DNA of 64,000 nucleotides, taken from assembly GCF_026213295.1 (NCBI RefSeq), contig NC_079412.1, positions 1,496,126-1,560,125 of the forward strand, written 5' to 3'. Below the pieces are notes generated by a model. The model was not told the DNA's origin. It did no database searches and was given only the letters and a program-made list of their open reading frames with translations. The stretch's first letter is position 1. Each line of letters begins with the position of its first letter. Position numbers and translations under genes: made by a program. The stretch is from Gadus chalcogrammus. Taxonomy: Eukaryota; Chordata; Actinopteri; Gadiformes; Gadidae. Positions 31,774 to 42,036 of the stretch are shown piece by piece.

Positions 31774-33082
31774 CACTGATTTTGAATACAAGGAAGGCGC
31801 GAGAGTCCTCCAAACGAACGAAGCAAGCGGCGCGGCAGAGAGACTACATTCTTGAGGAAATACTGATCAACCGTCTATCTATGAAGAAATTATAATAATT
31901 AGAAAAGAACAGGGCTGTGTATTACAGAAACATCATAGTTAAAGATTGGAATGCCTTATAGCTGCATAGCAGGCGCGTGCCGTATGGGCAGGTGGGGCGG
32001 CGAACTCCCTGCAAAAGCATTCTGCCAAAAAAATAGTTCCTCAGTAAATCATTGCTTCAAGTTTATTTTTAATAATGTGATTGTCACATTAACTATCTAC
32101 AGTTTCTGTAGGCTTTCCGACTATTTTTGTTCTGTTGATATCAAATTGATGGTGGCGATTCTAGTTGAGTTTAACGTGTCATGCAATGTGGGGCGGCGGA
32201 GCTCAACGACCGCGTCCCTCCGTATGTTTCTCGCATAACCCTGCAGGCTGCAATAAGAATTGCAATCTGCGCTAAAGACGCGCTAACAAACACAAACCCT
32301 TGTACACTCAGCTGGTTTTCCTGACCATTAACTTCATGTGCCTCTTTTTGTATCAACAGTCATTCGATTTGATTATATTCAACTTTATTGTCATTGAACC
32401 AAGTAACAGGTACTTGGACAACAAAATGCAAGTCATCTTCTGTAAGTTATTTACAAATGGCCATCTCTAATCTACTTGGATGCACACCTGTCTGAACTTT
32501 TATAAACCAATATAAGTCATCAATAATTAGTAATAAAACAAGCTTCACATCAAGAGCAAAAAAAAGAATAAGGTAAACCCAAAAGGTCTTAAATACTTAG
32601 AAATTAAAGATATAAAAAAAGAAAGAGAGGGAAATCTTTGATAGCACTTCCCCTGAATCCCCATTTGGCTCTTCCAAGCATGCAGGTAATACACTCTACT
32701 TTGGGAGTTATTCTATGTCACCGCACTTTGAGGGTGGCATTGTATGTAAATTATTGGAATCTGTGAATAAAGTGATATTTGCACTCAAGTTGGACTGATG
32801 ATTGACATCTGATAGGAATATCTCATGGACCAATACCAATTTATTGTTAACTAAAGTACATATTGCAGCTCTCTTTGCATATATTTTTAGCCCCATGCCC
32901 CTGCGGGTGTAATAGTGCAGGTGTTTGTTGTAAGGCAGGTTGATTTTGTAATTATTCAGTAATAATTTATTACATTTTGTCTGAAACCTTTTATGTTTAA
33001 ATGTAAGGCTTTACTCATCCCACAATACATTAAATATAATGTTATTGAGTCTAAATATTTAAATGTGGGGGCTTTCCAAGTA

Positions 33083-33399
33083 GTGGTACTCGGATTAGAG
33101 CCGCTGCTCCTTTACTTAGAAAGGAGTCAGCTGAGGTGGTTCGGGCATCTGGTAAGGATGCCCACTGGGCGCCTTCCTTGGGAGGCGTTTCAGGCACGTC
33201 CAGTGGGGAGGAGACCTCGGGGAAGACCCAGGACTAGGTGGAGAGATTATATCTCAACACTGGCCTGGGAACGCCTCGGGATCCCCCCGTCAGAGCTGGT
33301 CAATGTGGCCCGGGAAAGGGAAGTCTGGGGCCCCCTGCTTGAGCTGCTCCCCCCGCGACCCGACCCCGGATAAGCGGATGACGATGAGGATGAGGATGA
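33083..33399 (+). mobile_element. 5'-truncated Rex3/RTE-clade LINE with 14-bp TSD
   Basis: Encodes the reverse transcriptase C-terminus (LRWFGHLVRMP, GRRPRGRPRTRWRDYI, AREREVWGPLLELL, then a stop at 33371-33373), followed by a GATGAG-type tail, as in RTE elements such as Rex3. The target GGGCTTTCCAAGTA is duplicated exactly at 33069-33082 and 33400-33413. Confidence 0.9.
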
Positions 33400-33539
33400 G
33401 GGCTTTCCAAGTAAATATTGATTGATATGGCTTTAATTAAATTGGCATACTGTATATACTTCTGCCAGAGCGTGCCACCCCTCAAAATCTCCTGTCCTCC
33501 TCTTGCCACCCCATGAATATTTTTCTAGATCCGCCCCTG

Positions 33540-34698
33540 ACGGGCACTTCACCTCAAGCAGGGCTGATGGTCCAACAAAACCGTCAGGTGACGCTCCCAG
33601 GATGCCTGATTTGCTCACAGAGAGTCCACAGTCAAGCACCTCCACCTGACAAGCCTGTTGAAAGGCTTTCACCCCCTCTTGCTCATTCATAACCCCCCAG
33701 TTCACAGAGAGCACACCATCCAAATTCTGTCCCCCAAGCAGCCTCTTCATGAGGGATGCACAGGTAGAAGCAGACCGCCGTGAAAGAACAGCTCCAAAAT
33801 TGCTCGCTGTTAATCGTCCCTGTCTGTGCCGCTGCCATTGAGGATTTGTCCGTTGCCCCACGGTGGCTGTCTGGATGGCCAGACGTTGCTCCTCAGTGAG
33901 CTCCAATGCAGCAAGGAGACTCTCTAGCCCCTGACCTTTGAACTCCCTCACCAGCTCAGGCACAGTGGGAAGAGCCTGATGCTGGGGCTGGGGCTCTGGC
34001 TCTGGTGACAACAGCCATGCCATCCCGCACTGCGTACCGTGGAGCGCTGACCTGAACCAGGCCACATCCTCCATGCTGATATCTCTGGCCAGAGGATTGT
34101 AGGTGTCCTCCACCTGGGGGTACAGAGCCGACACCGGCAGTGTGAATTTGGGGGTGGAATTCTTCTTCCACTGACACTCAACGTCGGTCACGCTGAGCTC
34201 CCGCATTGCAAAAATAGCAATTGTTGCTGCATGGCTGCATTTAAAAAAACCCAATGGGCATTCAGAAGAGGACCTCAAAATGCTGCCATCGTCACGCAGG
34301 GAGATCTGTTAAAACAACACGATTGGCTATATTTACTCTTGGTGCATACAATCTTATCTAGCTTAATTTACACTACACTACAGCACTTGCAATTGGCTAG
34401 CTAGCAGGCTACTTAGCTAATGGAGTCCTAGCACTTTCAGATTATTTTTATGAAAATTGCTTTACAAATAAAATGTATTATTATTACTCACCGATGCCTT
34501 GTAACGCCGCTCCCTGCGACTGGCGTGGACAAGACCGACAATCTCCCCATCGGCATAACTAAAACTCTCCACATGCCCCGACTTATAGTGGTTTTCACCT
34601 CTTTCTAGGCTTTTATCCTCGCCTTGAAAAAAAGTGGTGAAGTGGAGCAGAGAGATCGCCATCTCTGTGCCGAGTTCCAAGTGCGGGTGTGGTGACAT
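33540..34698 (-). pseudogene. SWIM-type plus YqaJ-nuclease gene of a repetitive element, C-terminally truncated
   Basis: Two minus-strand exons: 34698-34492 (ATGs at 34698 and 34662; donor TCG|GTGAGT) and 34305-33540 (acceptor TTAACAG). The spliced product has an N-terminal domain containing GEIVGLVHASRRERRYKAS. A degenerate SWIM-like zinc motif follows (SSSECPLGFFKCSHAAT, with Ser where the first Cys is expected), then a linker. A YqaJ/lambda-exonuclease-type core follows: GRLTASNFGAVLSRR, GVMNEQEGVKAF, LGASPDGFVG and LLEVKCP, so the metal-binding Glu, Asp and ExK residues are present. The frame runs into the CAGGGGCGG end of another element at 33539, removing the domain's C-terminal part. 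Its first exon recurs at 37.56 and 45.8 kb, so it belongs to a mobile element family. It is not an ordinary single-copy host gene. Confidence 0.75.
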
Positions 34699-34848
34699 AT
34701 ATCATATGCGTCGAGAGCAGCGAAGAGCTGTAGTTCACAAAGCGGCCTCACATAAAACCTAAAATTATCAAACTTCACTGAAATTTTTAGTTTTCTTTGC
34801 ATGAAAAATGATCATTTAAATCCACAAACAACATATGTGTAATCCAGG

Positions 34849-37288
34849 CAAGGGCGTCAGTTTGTTTTTAGAAGTGGTGGGGACAATAACCATAAGCTTG
34901 AGTGTGGTCTGAAAAGTGCTGGGTACCCTTATGTAAGCTATTCATCCATTCAACGCTGCATTACAATATGCTCTACAGTGCATTGTCAGGTGTTGAAATT
35001 ATTCAAATATTCGAATACTGGTTCGGAAAATTAGTATTTGAAGCTTAAATCAGTATACAGAGCTTTTTTCCACGTAGGTGACTTTACCAGAGCGAGGGAG
35101 GCAAACTATAAGCGTCAGCGACACCAAGCAGAGAAGCAAGAGAGGTGGAGGAGGAATAGATATCTTGTTTCCCTTTACTTTATAACACAACATTAGCGGG
35201 ATCTCTGGTGGAAAAGTAATACTTAAAACCTTAGCTTAGTTGTTTGTTTACGTTCGCTGTACAGCGCCGCGCCAATCAACTGTGACTGGCTTGCTGCAGA
35301 GCGTGAGCGTCTTGGGAATACCCGGTCAATATAATGGATATAATATGGACACATAAGACAATCAATATTCGGTATTTGTTATGGATATATTGTACAAATT
35401 CCCTGAAAAGATGCACGTTCCAGGATGAATTGAAAAGCTCCCGTAAGGGCTGAGATGACAGAGAACAGCTGATTTGGAACGGAGCAACAGCTGTTCGCTT
35501 TCACGGGGAAAAACTAAGGAACTTCAACCTACTTAGGCCTACTAATTAACGTTCAAAAAGCTATTAAATCTTCAACAAAATATGCAGATACTGTCAAAAT
35601 CGGTTCCAGGGAGTATATAAGGATTATTAATGTTGTTTTTGATGGTGTTTTTTTCTGGAACGAGTATTCGAATATTCGCTCGGAAAAACCAACGAGTGTT
35701 CGAAGCCTGAAAAATGGCATTCGGACCAGCCCTATGAAGATCCTATTCGAACAATAAAAGTTGAAAACCACAGTTTATGTTTTGGCTTGTTTTGCAAAAC
35801 AGCGTTGGAAACACCAGGGTATTGGCTCGGGATATGTAGGCCTAATACTAATACACACAGGACAAAGAACAGTGTTGGCAATTGAACACTTATCTTGACA
35901 TCGACAGAGTTTACCAGACAAACAATGCCAGACTGTAAAGAGGGTACGAAATGAAACGAGGTACTGAGCATCAGCCTTTTGAAGACGCGCAAGGGCTGCT
36001 GGTAGCATATGTTATGCTGCATTAAAAAAAGAAAAATACAAGCACCCAGAGGAGAATTGCATCTGCCAAATCCTGACCACCAGTAAACACTTGCGAAGGA
36101 CCAATGTAGACTTCACTCGTTACAACATCAGAAGAAAATTGTCCGCAAATAAAATCCCCTTCAGTTTAGGATAATCACACAGGTTATGCGAGAACATATT
36201 TATGTCAGGATAGGCCTACCAGGCTCCAAGTCGTCACATATCTCAATCAGACAAAACCAACTATAACCACATTGGCATAGCAATCGCACCGTGTGTAGCT
36301 GCTACTAGCTGCAATCTATATATACAACGCATACTAACTGGAGCACCAACCAGAATCAGATCAAAATCGCTTGGGACCGTTGGTAACCTTTGGCCAGGTC
36401 ATCACGATTCACGAGCAAACAGAACCAGCAGCAAAGTTTACGTAAACCAATTTCTTACCTTATGTGGCCCTCCACATGCAGGCTAGATGACGTATCCATA
36501 TCGATATCCAGTGTCACAAACATGCTTTTTATAGGAAGCAAAAGGACCGGCTATTTTCTGAATAAAAATGTCAATTTTGGCTGTCTGTCTTGAAACTTCT
36601 CCAGTGCGTTCACCCCAAAATGCAACGGGACGACAAGATCCCATTCAAAGTGAACGTATAGACGCGTATCGGGCGAATATTTTTGATTTGTCGCGCCACA
36701 CTTTCGCCGTGCACAGGCAAGCGCGTTCACGAGGATTTGTGGCGCGAAAAATGTCAACTTTGACACAAATTTCGCGTGATGACAGCCAATCAGCGTTCAA
36801 CAGCGTGGCCACTGAGTGACATGTGTAACGTAACAGCCAATCAGCGTTCAACCGTCAAACTCAGCGCATTGCAGTCCGGGGTGTACTGCAGCATGGAGGA
36901 GAAAGTGATTGTTGCCGTTTGCGACTCTCGGAGCTCTATATATAATAGTATATAATGTAATATAATTATATAGATAATATCACTGCCAAAAGCTCTGTGT
37001 GCCTCCGGATGGCCGTAGCGCAGGGAGCTCATAGGGATTGGGCTTCTCGGGAGTCGGGGTTTGTTTACCGGCGTTGCCATGGGTTCCGGTCTTGTGTGTT
37101 CCAACGGTTTATTAGGTAGGCCTATGATGTCTTCGAGCGCGCCTATCACATGATTTTCTTTTTTATGTGGGGATTTTTAATTTTTATTTTATTTTTTCCC
37201 CTTTTTTAAAAGTGGTGGGGACAAAATTCGTTTTTCAAATAGTGGGGGGGACATGTCCCCCCCGTCCCCCCCGTAATCGACGCCTATG
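34849..37288. mobile_element. Non-autonomous hAT-type transposon, 2440 bp, exact 8-bp TSD
   Basis: Target AATCCAGG is duplicated at 34841-34848 and 37289-37296. Ends CAAGGGCGTCAG and, on the other strand, CATAGGCGTCGATTACGG are partial inverted repeats of hAT type; the right end carries GTGGGGGGGACATG. Uninterrupted copies of the target (TGTGTAATCCAGGGCATATAA) at 37827-37847 and, with one change, at 45934 confirm the insertion point. No transposase frame was found. A further repeat is embedded at 34993-35734. Confidence 0.92.
34993..35734 (-). mobile_element. Embedded repeat with ATTCGAATATTCG motifs
   Basis: The segment 35426-35734 is repeated in opposite orientation at 50368-50674 in a zc3h11a intron. 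The shared end is TAGGGCTG(G/T)(T/C)CCGAATGCC, a hAT-like terminus. The left boundary near 34993 (GTATTCGAATATTTG on the complementary strand) is approximate and no TSD was found. Confidence 0.6.
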
Positions 37289-37552
37289 AATCCAGGGCAT
37301 ATAAAGCCTGGGACCAGAAAATTATTATTTTCTCTCCATTGACACCCATTCATATTTTTCGATCTCATAGGTCCCATGAGCTCTACCGGAAAGGGCGTGA
37401 CTTCGCCACTCTATGGGACCAACTGTAGGAGTGGCGAAGTTACGCCCCTTCCGGTAGAGCCCATGGGACCTATGAGTTTGAAAAATATGAATGGGTTTCA
37501 ATGGAGAGAAAGTAATTATTTTCGGGTCCCAGTCTTTATATGCCCCTGATTA
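37289..37552. repeat. Large palindrome, 123-nt arms with an 18-nt loop
   Basis: Left arm 37289-37411 and right arm 37430-37552 are near-perfect reverse complements. Both contain GCATATAAAG, the ATTCATATTTTTC block, CATAGGTCCCATG and GGTAGAGC, and reach the loop with GTGGCGAAGT. The arms are the terminal regions of two SWIM-YqaJ-type element copies facing each other. Confidence 0.9.
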
Positions 37553-37786
37553 CACGTACGTTGTTTGAAAATGTTTTCAAGGGGAGGATAAAAGCATCAA
37601 AAGAGGTGAAAACCATTATAAATTGAGGCATGTGGAGAATTTCAGTTATGCCGCTGGGGAGATTGTCGGTCTTGTCCACGCCAGTCGCAGGGAGCGTGAC
37701 GGCACATACAAGACTTGTAGTCTTTCTCATCGTGTTTTCTCTACAACCTTTAACTGAACAAATGCACAATAAACGGTCAAACTCTT
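37430..37786 (+). mobile_element. Copy B of the SWIM-YqaJ element (5' part)
   Basis: Begins at the palindrome's right arm and continues into a plus-strand version of the first exon (FQGEDKS, RGENHYK, GEIVGLVHASRRER). It then follows a GACGGCACATACAAGAC stretch not present in the 34.5-kb copy but shared with the copy at 45.7 kb. Confidence 0.75.
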
Positions 37787-37925
37787 GACATGAAAAATTA
37801 TCATTTAAATCCACAAACAACATATGTGTAATCCAGGGCATATAAAGACTGGGACCAGAAGATAATTACTTTCTCTCCATTCAAACCCATTCATATTTTT
37901 CAATCTCATAGGTCCAATGGGCCAC
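37787..37925 (-). mobile_element. Copy C of the SWIM-YqaJ element (terminal fragment)
   Basis: Contains ATCATTTAAATCCACAAACA, TGTGTAATCCAGGGCATATA and TCTCATAGGTCCAATGGG. This is the same end region as at 34800-34848 plus 37297 onwards but without the hAT insertion, so it is an empty site for that insertion. Confidence 0.8.
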
Positions 37926-38014
37926 CAGGTGTGAGTGTGATTAGCCATTACAAGTCGTTTTCAAAATGTGCAGCATTGTGACATCACAGGTGGGCCTATC
38001 CACCTAGATGTAGA

Positions 38015-38600
38015 GGTGGCTCGGTCGCGAACGAATCAGTTTGAATGAACGAATCTTTAAGACGCACGGACCGAACTGGTTCCTCCCTCGTTCGTCTCGT
38101 TCGTTCTCAGACTCCTCCCAGACCCACTAGTCGCTGAATCGCTTACAGTTCGTTCAAGGCTTGTTCACACTACCTCCGTCCGTCGACGGACTTCATTGAC
38201 TTTGCACGGGGCGCTCGCGAAATGCATTGCGGGTCCGTCCGTCCATTCAGCTCCGTGGCCTGCGTCAAAAAGTTGAGAAATGTTCAACTTTTCAGGCAGC
38301 GGCGGATCCGTCGGCCAATCAGATCACGGATATGCAAATACACTCCACGCGTTTCCTGGATCCATTTTGCAAGAAATCTGGAATGATAGGATTGTTTCTA
38401 GTCACCTGTTGTTTTTGTCATCTTTTGTATTTATATTCACACATCACCATTGTAGCGGGAAGCGATTTGATTGGCTGCAGTATGCGTCTACAAAGACTAG
38501 TCCCCTATACGTCAGACACGCCCTCGGTCATCGGTTGACGGACGCATGTAGTGTGAACAAGGCGTCACTCACTGTGTGAGTGGTGAAGATAACATAAGAT
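38015..38600. mobile_element. hAT-like relic split by a MITE of about 400 bp (38156-38563)
   Basis: The outer parts (GAACGAATCAGTTTG, TCGTTCGTTCTCAGACTC, TAGTCGCTGAATCGC; then TGTGTGAGTGGTGAAGA) match 22650-23380. Between them lies an insert with ends GCTTGTTCACACTAC and GTAGTGTGAACAAGGC, flanked inside by CGTCCGTC-type repeats. The copy at about 23340-23376 runs across the junction without the insert, which supports an insertion although no clean TSD is visible. Confidence 0.6.
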
Positions 38601-38701
38601 AAGATATACTTGATTCATCTCAGCAGAGAAATGTAGGTGTTCCAGCACCCCCTCCTTAAGGGTCGACTACCAGGCGACCCACGACATGCAAAAAAAGAAA
38701 G

Positions 38702-39407
38702 TCAAACCCAAATAGGGTGGGTGGAGGGGAGCCAGTAGGAGGGAACCAAAGAAAATGGACTGGGGCAGAACGGAGGGGTGTCAGGCGGGCGGCCAGAAAA
38801 ATGCACCAGGGCATGGCAGGGAGTGTCAGGCGGACGGCCTGGGGGGAAAGCAGAGGCCTGGAGCGGCGAACACGAAGACAAGGTAGAGGGCATACCCCTT
38901 CTGGAAGGTCTGGAAGGTTTGGAAGGCGGGACCCCTCTGGAAGGCAAGGTAGAGGACGGGCCCCTTCTGGAAGGCGGGACCCCTCTGGAAGTCAAGGTAG
39001 AGGGCGGGCCCCTTCTGGAAGGTTTGGACGGCGGGACCCCTCTGGAAGGCAAGGTAGAGGGCGGGCCCCTTCTGGAAGGTTTAGAAGGCGGGACCCCTCT
39101 GGAAGGCAAGGTAGAGGGTGGGCCCCTTCTGGAAGGTCTGGAAGATCTGGAAGAGGGGCACCCTCGGGAAGGAGTAGGGTTCAGGAACCGGACAGGGCTC
39201 GGGGACCGGAGTCAGCTCAGGGGCTGGAGAGAAATGTTGAACCGGATGGCACTCCAAACTCATCACTCCAACTCTGATAGTCCGTAAGGCAGGAGGAGGC
39301 TGGTAGCTGGGGCCCGGTCCTTGAAGCGACAGCGCTGCACGTACGCCCCAACACAGCATCCAACTCAGAGCAGGAAGAGTGTCCACTGGGTCTAATGGTT
39401 GGATCAT
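38702..39407 (-). pseudogene. Gypsy-type gag start with a 57-bp tandem repeat
   Basis: Directly downstream (minus sense) of the LTR at 39410-39833, a reading frame from 39407 (start MIQPLDPVDTLPALSW) looks like the start of a Gypsy gag. It enters a tandem array at 38901-39165 of a 57-bp unit (19 codons; PSRGVPPSKPSRRGPPSTL in one minus-strand frame). The array and the gag start are in different frames, no RT or integrase follows, and the element is truncated near 38.7 kb. Confidence 0.55.
38901..39165. repeat. 57-bp minisatellite
   Basis: Four to five copies of a 57-bp unit containing GGCGGGACCCCTCTGGAAGG and GGGCGGGCCCCTTCTGGAAG, one copy shortened. Unit length is a multiple of three, consistent with expansion inside coding sequence. 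Confidence 0.9.
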
Positions 39408-39409
39408 TC

Positions 39410-39833
39410 TGTCACGGTTAGCGGGTGGCAGGCAGGCAGGTAGGACCCAATAGCAGACAGTTCAGGTAAAGGGTAATTTAATAACGCAGAAAGGCAAGGA
39501 ACACCGAGAACACAGGTGACGCAGGTAACACGGGTAACATGGAGAACAACGGGAACACAAGTAACACCGGTAACACAAGTAACACCGGTAACACGCAGGA
39601 CACAACTCACCACAAACCACAATGATCCGACGGGGAACAAAGGAAAGGGCTTAAATACCGAACACAGGGCACGCAACGAGGAACAGCTGAAACACATTAG
39701 GGGAGGGAGCAGTAATCACACAGGAGGGAAACTTGACAGGACACGGGGAGAAACAAGACAGAGATACCAAAGTAAAACTGGAAACACAGGGAAACACACC
39801 AAAACAAGGCAAGGAAACAGACAGACCATGACA
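39410..39833 (-). mobile_element. Gypsy-type LTR
   Basis: A 424-bp block that reads TGTCATGGTCTGTCTG...AACCGTGACA on the minus strand (TG...CA ends), followed on that strand by a gag-like start. It contains short GTAACAC(C/A)(G/A) repeats near 39530-39600. A second LTR and a TSD were not found. Confidence 0.7.
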
Positions 39834-40622
39834 ACAGATACTCTAGGGCAGGGGTCTTCAATTAAAATTGAACAAGGTCCAGTTTCTAAAAATTCCTTCC
39901 AAGAAAGGTCCGAACCTACCACGTCATAATAGCCTTCTTTTGTCAAATACAATCAACACGGCATATTACCTTATAATTTCAGGTGTATTTATTTTCAATT
40001 TCCAAATAGCTTACTTTTAACCATGAAAAACTAGTAAGACAAAGTAACGCATATTAACATTTCAAGTAAACAAAACGGGTACATTAGGCTTGCAATTCAA
40101 GTAAACATAAAAAGTGCATAAGGCCTACATGTGAAGTAAGCAGAACAGGAACACTAGGCCTACACTTCAAATAAACACAAAGTGCATTAGGCCTACATTT
40201 CAAGTAAGCAAAACAGGGACACCAGGCCTTCATTTCAAATGAACACAAAAAAAGAGCATTAGGCCTTCATTTCAAGTAAGCAAAACAGTGTCTCAAGTGG
40301 TGTTAGACCCAACAGGTCCTCACAGATCTCTTTCTTGTCTTGATAAAACAATCGCGGATGGGGCACTCTGAACATCTGCATGAAGCTGTGACGGTGCGTC
40401 ATCTGATAACATTTCGGATTTTCTGGTTGTCGTTGCAGCTCACATTGGGATTTGCTTTATTTTTTCACACAATTCATCCCTTTGTTTACCTTCAAGTAAC
40501 GTCTCGGCAGCGGCGTTCAAGCACTCCTTCACAACAGTCGTGTCACTGAAAGTTTTTTTATTTTGCCCCAAAATCCATGCAATCTTAAGTGAGCATTAAT
40601 TTGCATGTTGCTGGCCTGTAAA

Positions 40623-40943
40623 TTAGTGTGTGAAGACACGCGTAGACCTCTCATACTGAGCTCTCAGCTCGGATATTTTCCATGCTCTTACTTCTGACTT
40701 CTGGGGATACTTTTCCTCGAAGGATCTGTGTTTGCATTCGTAATGCCGCTTAATATTCCCGCTTTTTATCAGTGCCACGGTTTCAACACATAAAAGACAC
40801 AACAAAGGTTTTGTACTGTCTTGCGGGAGAATGAACATGTATTGGTCAGTCCATTCATCTCTAAAATGTCTGTTTTCGGGGTCAAATTTCCTTATTTTTG
40901 AGCAAGCCATTTTCTCATTCCAAATCGCTCTTCCGGTAAACAA
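40623..40943 (-). pseudogene. hAT transposase N-terminal fragment (BED-like zinc finger)
   Basis: About 106 codons on the minus strand with KIRKFDPENRHFRDEW, YMFILP and the zinc-binding pattern CLLCVETVALIKSGNIKRHY followed by ECKH. This resembles the N-terminus of GTF2IRD2/Charlie-like hAT transposases. The catalytic RNase H-like and dimerisation domains are absent. Confidence 0.75.
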
Positions 40944-41204
40944 AAAATTTGATTGGCTATTATTTGAGTGACGCTATTACGCACATGCCGTGACAGACGG
41001 AGGGAGGGGGGGGGAGTTTGGTGAGTGCATGATCTTCGCTCTGTGAAGATCATTGCTTTTGCTGTTTTTATGCTGCACAACAGACTATTCTGCCTTTCAA
41101 TTTGTATTTCAGTGAGAATTGATTTTACTAACATAATCATACTTTGTATAGTGAAATCATAAGAAAAAATAAATAAATTGGTCATGGGTCCGGATAGGAA
41201 CGCC

Positions 41205-42036
41205 CAGGCCCGGTTCCAGAACAGAATGCCTTGGGGTGCATCTGAGATTACAGGGGGTGCACCAGTACTATACTAAAACCAGCTACCCAGCTTCAGTTCA
41301 GACTTCGCTTTTTTACACACAGGCCTTTCTACCATAGACAAGCACTTCTGCGTAGTTCTACTGACATGTTGGGACAACAATCATTTACTGTGCTTAAAAG
41401 ATGGTATCATATCATGTCTTGTGATGTGGAGAACATTTCAGCTGCAATATTAGCTTATTGATATCTTAGATAGCTTTGAATATGAGATAGGTTTTTGATA
41501 TGTGTGAGGTGTAAAAAAGAACCGAATTCTCAAAAAAAAAACATTTGACTGCAATTCAAATATAACGTTTATTTTTTTTAAATTGTGGCAGGATATTTCG
41601 AGTGTGTTATTGCTTTATACAACAGTTATACTAGTAAAATGTACTGTTAATAATAATGATTGACAATAGATTGTGATTTGTTTAATTATTTAATCATATA
41701 AAAAACGAATGAAATTGCTTCCAGCAACAAAAATAGATCCCCATTCCCCACTGAGCGGACTGTTGCCAAGCAACATATAAACAAAACACCATACATAAAT
41801 AATTAATTAATAATTTTGTCAGTTTGGTGAACAGTCAGAGTGATGTTGGACGCTCATATCTCAACGGTATTCAATGGATACTGTCACAAGTTTAATTACA
41901 ATTTGTTTTGTGAGCAAGTATTTTATTATTTTTATCATATTTAATTTTTTTTATTTATTTCTTTTTCAATTGAGGGTGCAAAAAAAAAATTTGGGGGTGC
42001 AATGCATGCTTATGCACCCCCGTAGAACCGGGCCTG
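41205..42036. mobile_element. hAT-type element nested in the 39849-42089 hAT
   Basis: Target GGAACGCC is duplicated exactly at 41197-41204 and 42037-42044. Ends CAGGCCCGGTTC are identical inverted repeats, followed on both sides by GGGGGTGCA-type sequence. The 832-bp interior is AT-rich and non-coding. Confidence 0.93.

Larger units (their letters stand above)
31015..33539. mobile_element. Composite bounded by CAGGGGCGGATCTA inverted ends
   Basis: Left end CAGGGGCGGATCTACTGGGG and the complement of the right end share 14 identical bases; GGGGTGGCAA follows in both arms. The flanks GTGCATTG and ACGGGCAC do not match, so there is no TSD. The right end sits exactly inside the YqaJ coding frame. 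Inside are a C25 run (31205-31229), an inverted pair of about 70 bp and a Rex3/RTE insertion. Best read as hAT-type ends brought together by rearrangement, or a much-eroded element. Confidence 0.6.

Noticed and set aside
31015..33539. Simple hAT insertion with TSD
   Set aside because: GTGCATTG and ACGGGCAC do not match; treated as a composite instead.
33540..34698. SWIM-YqaJ gene as a host antiviral or DNA-repair gene
   Set aside because: Multi-copy pieces with shared non-coding ends in the same window and truncation by another transposon argue for a mobile element.
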